NCBI RefSeq assembly: GCF_028335745.1
Contig: NZ_CP116477.1
Span: 1,984,001-2,048,000, forward strand
Origin: Pectobacterium sp. A5351
Lineage (GTDB): Bacteria > Pseudomonadota > Gammaproteobacteria > Enterobacterales > Enterobacteriaceae
Length of the DNA: 64,000 bases
Reading direction: 5' to 3'
Part shown: in pieces, positions 60,228 through 64,000 of the stretch
How the letters are laid out: each line of letters starts with the position of its first letter
How positions within the stretch are numbered: the stretch's first letter is position 1
Translations under genes and position numbers: made by a program
Notes under the pieces: model-generated
Databases searched by the model: none
Told to the model about the DNA's origin: nothing
Seen by the model: the letters and a program-made list of their open reading frames with translations, nothing else

Positions 60228-60764
60228 CTATTCAATAGCGGTAAATAGCTGTCGAGGTAAATACCCTTCGTGAGCTAACAGCCACTGTTTACGGTGAATG
60301 CCGCCCGCATAGCCAGTCAGTGCGCCGCCAGTACCGATGACACGATGGCACGGAACCACGATGCTGACAGGGTTTGAACCGTTTGCCATACCGACTGCAC
60401 GCGCTGCGCCAGTGCGTCCCAATAGTGTCGCGAGTTCGCCGTAGGTGGTAATTTCTCCGCAGGGAATACGACGTAATTCCCGCCAGACCTGCTGTTGAAA
60501 TTCGGTCCCGACGGACGCCACAGGCAGTGTATCAATAATCGTTAATTCACCCTCAAAATAGCGCTGTAGGCTGTCTGTCAGGCCGCCGGGATTATGACGC
60601 GACTGTAACGAAAAGGGATCATTTCGATAACTGCGATTGAGCGAGCGAAATAAATCGTCTTCATACTCGCGCCACTCGACGGCACGCAAATGATTATTTT
60701 CATCAGCAATAATCAATAACTCCCCAAGCGGGGTGGCCAGGGTGTCCTGAAAAAAAGTCTGCAT
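60228..60764 (-). CDS. ogt: methylated-DNA-protein cysteine methyltransferase Ogt
   Basis: A 178-residue suicide repair enzyme for O6-alkylguanine. The acceptor Cys is in 'SIVVPCHRVIGTGGALTGYAGG' and the recognition helix in 'TTYGELATLLGRTGAARAVGMAN' (in part). Its N-terminal 'TLATPLGELLIIADENNHLRAVEW' is the Ogt type rather than Ada. It lies upstream of fnr, which has the same strand, as in E. coli. Confidence 0.95.
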   Translation of the reverse strand: MQTFFQDTLATPLGELLIIADENNHLRAVEWREYEDDLFRSLNRSYRNDPFSLQSRHNPGGLTDSLQRYFEGELTIIDTLPVASVGTEFQQQVWRELRRIPCGEITTYGELATLLGRTGAARAVGMANGSNPVSIVVPCHRVIGTGGALTGYAGGIHRKQWLLAHEGYLPRQLFTAIE

Positions 60765-61252
60765 AGTGATTCCTTACTCGCCTGTCGCTTTCTTGATTCT
60801 CTCATTAGTTACGTGCCGATTATCCGGCATCCTCAGGCGGATTGAAAATAAAATGCGAAGTATGTCACGCAGTGAGGCGAAAAAAGAGAAAGCCATCACG
60901 ATCGTAACCCCGTGCCGTTGCCAGGCGAGAGAACGGACTTTGAATGTGTCGCCGTGCCATTCTGGGGATAATCCCGTTGGCTCATGAGCACTTAAGCGAG
61001 TTGATGCATATTTAACGTGAGGAGTGTGGGATAAATCACATCTAACATTACCAATAAAATCAAATAGTAATAGAGTAAATGCTCAATTTGTATTTATGAG
61101 AGATGGAGCATGCCAATCTTTATCCTACTGCCAGATAAACGCATCACACGGCAATCATATGAAGGTGAACAATGTTGGTATGCTCTATTTTTTATGGCAA
61201 AGGCGTAAGAGTGTGGCTATGTGCCCGACGTTATTTGGAGGAAATACGCAGA
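60765..61252. other. 488-bp intergenic region before the sugar locus
   Basis: No convincing gene; a 73-residue plus-strand frame overlaps ogt start and looks like chance. It contains a CRP-like site (listed) and several AT-rich stretches suited to the promoter of the following operon. Confidence 0.5.
61025..61040. promoter_or_regulatory. CRP-cAMP site
   Basis: TGTGG-GATAAA-TCACA matches TGTGA-N6-TCACA with one change in the left half. It lies about 210 bp before the oxidoreductase start and implies catabolite control. Confidence 0.6.
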
Positions 61253-62548
61253 ATGAAAAAGAAATATGCTGTGGTGGGAACGGGGGGCCGGGCGGGCCTT
61301 TATCTGGAATCGATTGCCAGGGATTATCAGGATCAGGGGCAGTTTGTTGCGTTTTGCGATACCAACCAGACACGAATGAATTATGCCAACCAGATTGTCC
61401 ATAAATATGGACATGATAATGTGCCGACATATCGTGCCGAACAGTTCGAGCAGATGATCGCGGAAACCAAACCCGATGTGGTTATTGTGACGTCTATAGA
61501 TCGGACGCATCATCATTATATTATCCGGGCGATGGAATTAGGCTGTGATGTCATCAGTGAAAAACCGATGACCATCGATGAAGAGAAATGTCAGGCGATT
61601 ATTGATGCGATTAACCGCACCGGTCGTAAATTACGCGTGACCTTTAATTATCGCTATGCACCGCATCACAGTAAGGTCCGTGAACTGATCGCCGCTGGAT
61701 TAATTGGTGAAGTGTATTCGGTTCATTTTGAGTGGCTGTTAAATACTGAGCACGGGGCAGATTATTTCCGCCGTTGGCACCGTGACAAGCGCAATAGCGG
61801 CGGGCTGTTGGTGCATAAATCTACGCACCATTTTGATCTGGTGAATTTCTGGCTGAATAGTGAACCGGAAACGGTTTATGCGCAAGGTGATCTGCGTTTT
61901 TACGGTAAATCGAATGCTGAAGCACGTGGGGTCACAGAATTTTATTCGCGTTCACATAATAGCGCCGCAGCAGAAAACGATCCGTTTGCGCTACATATGA
62001 ACCAAAGCGAACAGCTCACGGCATTATATTTAGATGCCGAACATGAAGACGGTTATTACCGTGATAAAAGCGTGTTCGATGACGGTATTAATATTGAAGA
62101 CGTGCTGGGCGTGGTGGTGCGTTATAAAAACAAAGCCATCATGACGTACTCACTCAACGCGTATTTGCCCAGGGAAGGGCTGAACGTGGTATTTAATGGC
62201 AGCAAGGGCCGGTTGGAAATGAAACTGGTGGAAAAATCTTACGTAAACGGGGGCGGACAAAAAGAGGATGAAGGTGCGCTGAATGAATGTGAAATAAAGA
62301 TCTATCCGATGTTTGATGAACCCTATGTCGTGCCGGTTGAATTTAAAGCCGGCGGACACGGCGGCGGCGATCAGGTCATGTTAAACGATCTGTTTGGTAC
62401 ACCGGAACCGGATCCATTACATCGTGCAGCGGATTATCGTGATGGGGCGATGTCTATTTTAACCGGCATTGCAGCCAACCGATCATTACGCACCGAACTG
62501 CCAGTAAAAATAAGCGAACTGGCCGTTAACCTGAAAAGAGGGAATTAA
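61253..62548 (+). CDS. Gfo/Idh/MocA-family oxidoreductase (sugar-type)
   Basis: A 431-residue NAD(P)-dependent enzyme, longer than the 335-residue relative at 7.6 kb. N-terminal Rossmann 'KYAVVGTGGRAGLYLESIA', then the catalytic 'VISEKPMTIDEEKC' (EKP), and the active-site stretch 'RNSGGLLVHKSTHHFDLVNFWL' with Lys and His. It continues to a binding-fold end 'ELPVKISELAVNL'. GGAGGAAA precedes ATG 61253; the frame reaches farther upstream without a start signal. A binding protein follows 116 bp later, so it probably processes the sugar imported by that system. Confidence 0.85.
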   Translation: MKKKYAVVGTGGRAGLYLESIARDYQDQGQFVAFCDTNQTRMNYANQIVHKYGHDNVPTYRAEQFEQMIAETKPDVVIVTSIDRTHHHYIIRAMELGCDVISEKPMTIDEEKCQAIIDAINRTGRKLRVTFNYRYAPHHSKVRELIAAGLIGEVYSVHFEWLLNTEHGADYFRRWHRDKRNSGGLLVHKSTHHFDLVNFWLNSEPETVYAQGDLRFYGKSNAEARGVTEFYSRSHNSAAAENDPFALHMNQSEQLTALYLDAEHEDGYYRDKSVFDDGINIEDVLGVVVRYKNKAIMTYSLNAYLPREGLNVVFNGSKGRLEMKLVEKSYVNGGGQKEDEGALNECEIKIYPMFDEPYVVPVEFKAGGHGGGDQVMLNDLFGTPEPDPLHRAADYRDGAMSILTGIAANRSLRTELPVKISELAVNLKRGN

Positions 62549-62664
62549 TCAAAGTCTCTGCCCGGATATTTCAGGCAGTAAACGCTTCCGCATCCGTAGT
62601 ACCTGTCTGTCTGCATATCGACAAACAGGTGGAAACCTCCGAATACTATTATAAGGGTTTTATT

Positions 62665-63984
62665 ATGGCGAAAACACGGAACAAATTATCTCACCTGCTC
62701 CTACTCTGTGCTGCGCTTCCCGTGGGCGCTACATTGTCTCATTCTGCTGATGCTGCCGAGATCCGCATCTCGTGGTGGGGGGGAAATCAGCGCCATGAGG
62801 CAACTCTGGCTGCGATTAACGCGTTTCAAAAAGCCAACCCGACCATTACCGTCAAAGCGGAATATGCTGGTTGGGACGGCTACCTTTCCCGCCTGTCAAC
62901 CCAGATGGCTGGCGGGCAGGAACCCGATGTTATTCGTATTGATTGGAACTGGCTGCCGCAGTTTTCTCGCAATGGCGACGGCTTTTATGATTTGAATAAG
63001 CAAAAAGAGATTCTGGCGTTGGGTGATTTCCCGCCTAACTACCTGCAAACCTCTGACGTTAAAGGGAAGCTACAAGGTCTGCCGATTTCGATGACATCTC
63101 GCAGCATGATTTACAACAAAACCACCTGGGACAAGGCGGGCGTCGCCTATCCAAAAACCTGGGATGAGCTGTTTGCCGCCGGTCCGGTATTTAAACAAAA
63201 ACTGGGCGATAATTATTACCCGCTTGGCGTGGCCCAGGGGTCAAGTGATGTGTTGGATATTCTGACTCTTGGTCGTAGCTACATGGCACAGAAATATGGC
63301 ATCGACTTCATTGATGAGAAAAAGCAGAGCATTGCCTATAGCCGCGATCAGGTACGGGAACTCTTCGGTTTTTATAAAAAGCTGGTTGATTCCCATGTGA
63401 TACCCGATCAGCGCTATTTCTCGTCGTTCGGGCGCACTAACGTTTATGAGATTCGTCCGTGGATTAACGGTGAATTAGCCGGGATGTACCTGTGGGATTC
63501 GGCTATTTACACCTATTCCAGCAATATGCCGAAAGAGACGGTGCTGGAAACGGGGCCATTTATCACGATGCCAGATGCCAAAGATTCGGGGCTGACCACC
63601 AAACCGTCTTCTCTGTTTGCGATCAGCAAGAACAGTAAGCATCCTAAAGAAGCGGCGATGTTGATGAGTTTCATGCTGAGCAACCCTGAGGGCGTAAAGG
63701 CATTAGGATTGCAAAACGGCATGCCCGCTAATCCGAAAGCGCAAAAACTGCTGGAAGACATCGGGGTGATTAACGCTGGTAATCTGTTAGCGAATGCTTA
63801 TCGGGCGGCAGCAGAGCAACCGGCCTCTAAGGTACCCGTTTCGCCGTTTATGGAGAATCAGGAGCTGGTTCAACTGTGGACGAGCAGTTTGCAAAAACTG
63901 GATTACGGCAATGGAGAGGTGAATAAGGTTGCCGATGATTTCCTGAGCAGCGCTAACCGTATACTAAAACGCGCAATCCGCTAA
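62665..63984 (+). CDS. sugar ABC transporter substrate-binding protein (family 1)
   Basis: A 439-residue periplasmic binding protein. Signal peptide 'LLLLCAALPVGATLSHSADA'. Family-1 phrases: 'ISWWGGNQRHEATLAAINAFQKANPTITVKAEYAGWDGY' (in part), 'QMAGGQEPDVIRIDW', 'RSMIYNKTTWDKAGVAYPKTWDEL' (in part), and late 'HPKEAAMLMSFMLSNPEGVKALGL'. The WWGGN start and MTSRSMIYN region suit oligosaccharide-binding proteins of the MalE/TogB kind. ATG 62665 has AAGGG upstream. Permease and ATPase genes are expected beyond the window. Confidence 0.85.
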   Translation: MAKTRNKLSHLLLLCAALPVGATLSHSADAAEIRISWWGGNQRHEATLAAINAFQKANPTITVKAEYAGWDGYLSRLSTQMAGGQEPDVIRIDWNWLPQFSRNGDGFYDLNKQKEILALGDFPPNYLQTSDVKGKLQGLPISMTSRSMIYNKTTWDKAGVAYPKTWDELFAAGPVFKQKLGDNYYPLGVAQGSSDVLDILTLGRSYMAQKYGIDFIDEKKQSIAYSRDQVRELFGFYKKLVDSHVIPDQRYFSSFGRTNVYEIRPWINGELAGMYLWDSAIYTYSSNMPKETVLETGPFITMPDAKDSGLTTKPSSLFAISKNSKHPKEAAMLMSFMLSNPEGVKALGLQNGMPANPKAQKLLEDIGVINAGNLLANAYRAAAEQPASKVPVSPFMENQELVQLWTSSLQKLDYGNGEVNKVADDFLSSANRILKRAIR

Positions 63985-64000
63985 CCGCCGCTGTTCATGT

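Noticed and set aside
60766..60987. 73-residue plus-strand frame overlapping the ogt start
   Set aside because: Starts in the ogt control region and has no start signal; likely chance.

Overview
The window looks like the chromosome of a soft-rot enterobacterium, most likely Pectobacterium. Two kinds of evidence support this. First, blocks of core genes keep the order known from enterobacteria: ychF-pth-ychH-prs-ispE-lolB, hemA-prfA-prmC-sirB2-sirB1-kdsA, ydgH-pntA-pntB, and uspE-fnr-ogt. Second, there are plant-associated genes: a periplasmic family-2 pectate lyase with two KdgM-type oligogalacturonate porins and a KdgR box, and a HrpK/NolX-type type III translocator behind a canonical hrp box. 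No rRNA, tRNA or CRISPR array was seen.

Layout. 1-7.5 kb: end of an ABC binding-protein gene, then a minus-strand pectin operon (porin, porin, lyase), head to head with an orphan hrpK. 7.6-20.7 kb: a Gfo/Idh/MocA oxidoreductase, then a compact plus-strand nitrogen operon: allophanate hydrolase, urea carboxylase, GntR/FCD regulator and the urea ABC transporter UrtABCDE. Its promoter region carries a sigma-54-like element and a palindrome that fits a GntR-type operator. This operon would import urea and degrade it by the ATP-dependent urea amidolyase route rather than by urease. 20.8-31.7 kb: a cluster of flavin monooxygenase, two near-identical amino-acid binding proteins, GNAT acetyltransferase, permease and ATPase, with a divergent flavin reductase, an M20 deacylase and a second luciferase-like oxidoreductase. 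The gene set matches the Bacillus ytm/yxe clusters for S-alkyl- or S-(2-succino)cysteine salvage. An IS110-superfamily (IS1111-like) element sits inside the transport operon.

31.9-40 kb is accessory DNA: small unknown genes, an inositol-monophosphatase-like phosphatase, a VOC protein, a secreted unknown, and a two-component system divergent from an EptA-type phosphoethanolamine transferase with a PmrA-box-like repeat between them. It ends in a decayed IS3 transposase fused to a decayed P4-type integrase, which abut the conserved ychF region.

40-60.8 kb is mostly conserved housekeeping: GTPase, peptidyl-tRNA hydrolase, PRPP synthesis, isoprenoid, lipoprotein, heme, translation termination, Kdo, transhydrogenase, Fnr and Ogt. 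Inserted in it is a periplasmic catalase-ankyrin pair resembling Pseudomonas KatB-AnkB. 61-64 kb starts a sugar-utilisation locus: a CRP-like site, a Gfo/Idh/MocA oxidoreductase and a sugar-type ABC binding protein, continuing past the window. The most noteworthy systems are the sulfur-amino-acid salvage cluster split by an IS1111-like element, the urea amidolyase/Urt operon with its candidate control sites, and the EptA two-component module beside mobile-element debris. Functions are inferred from sequence patterns read by eye; no searches were run.
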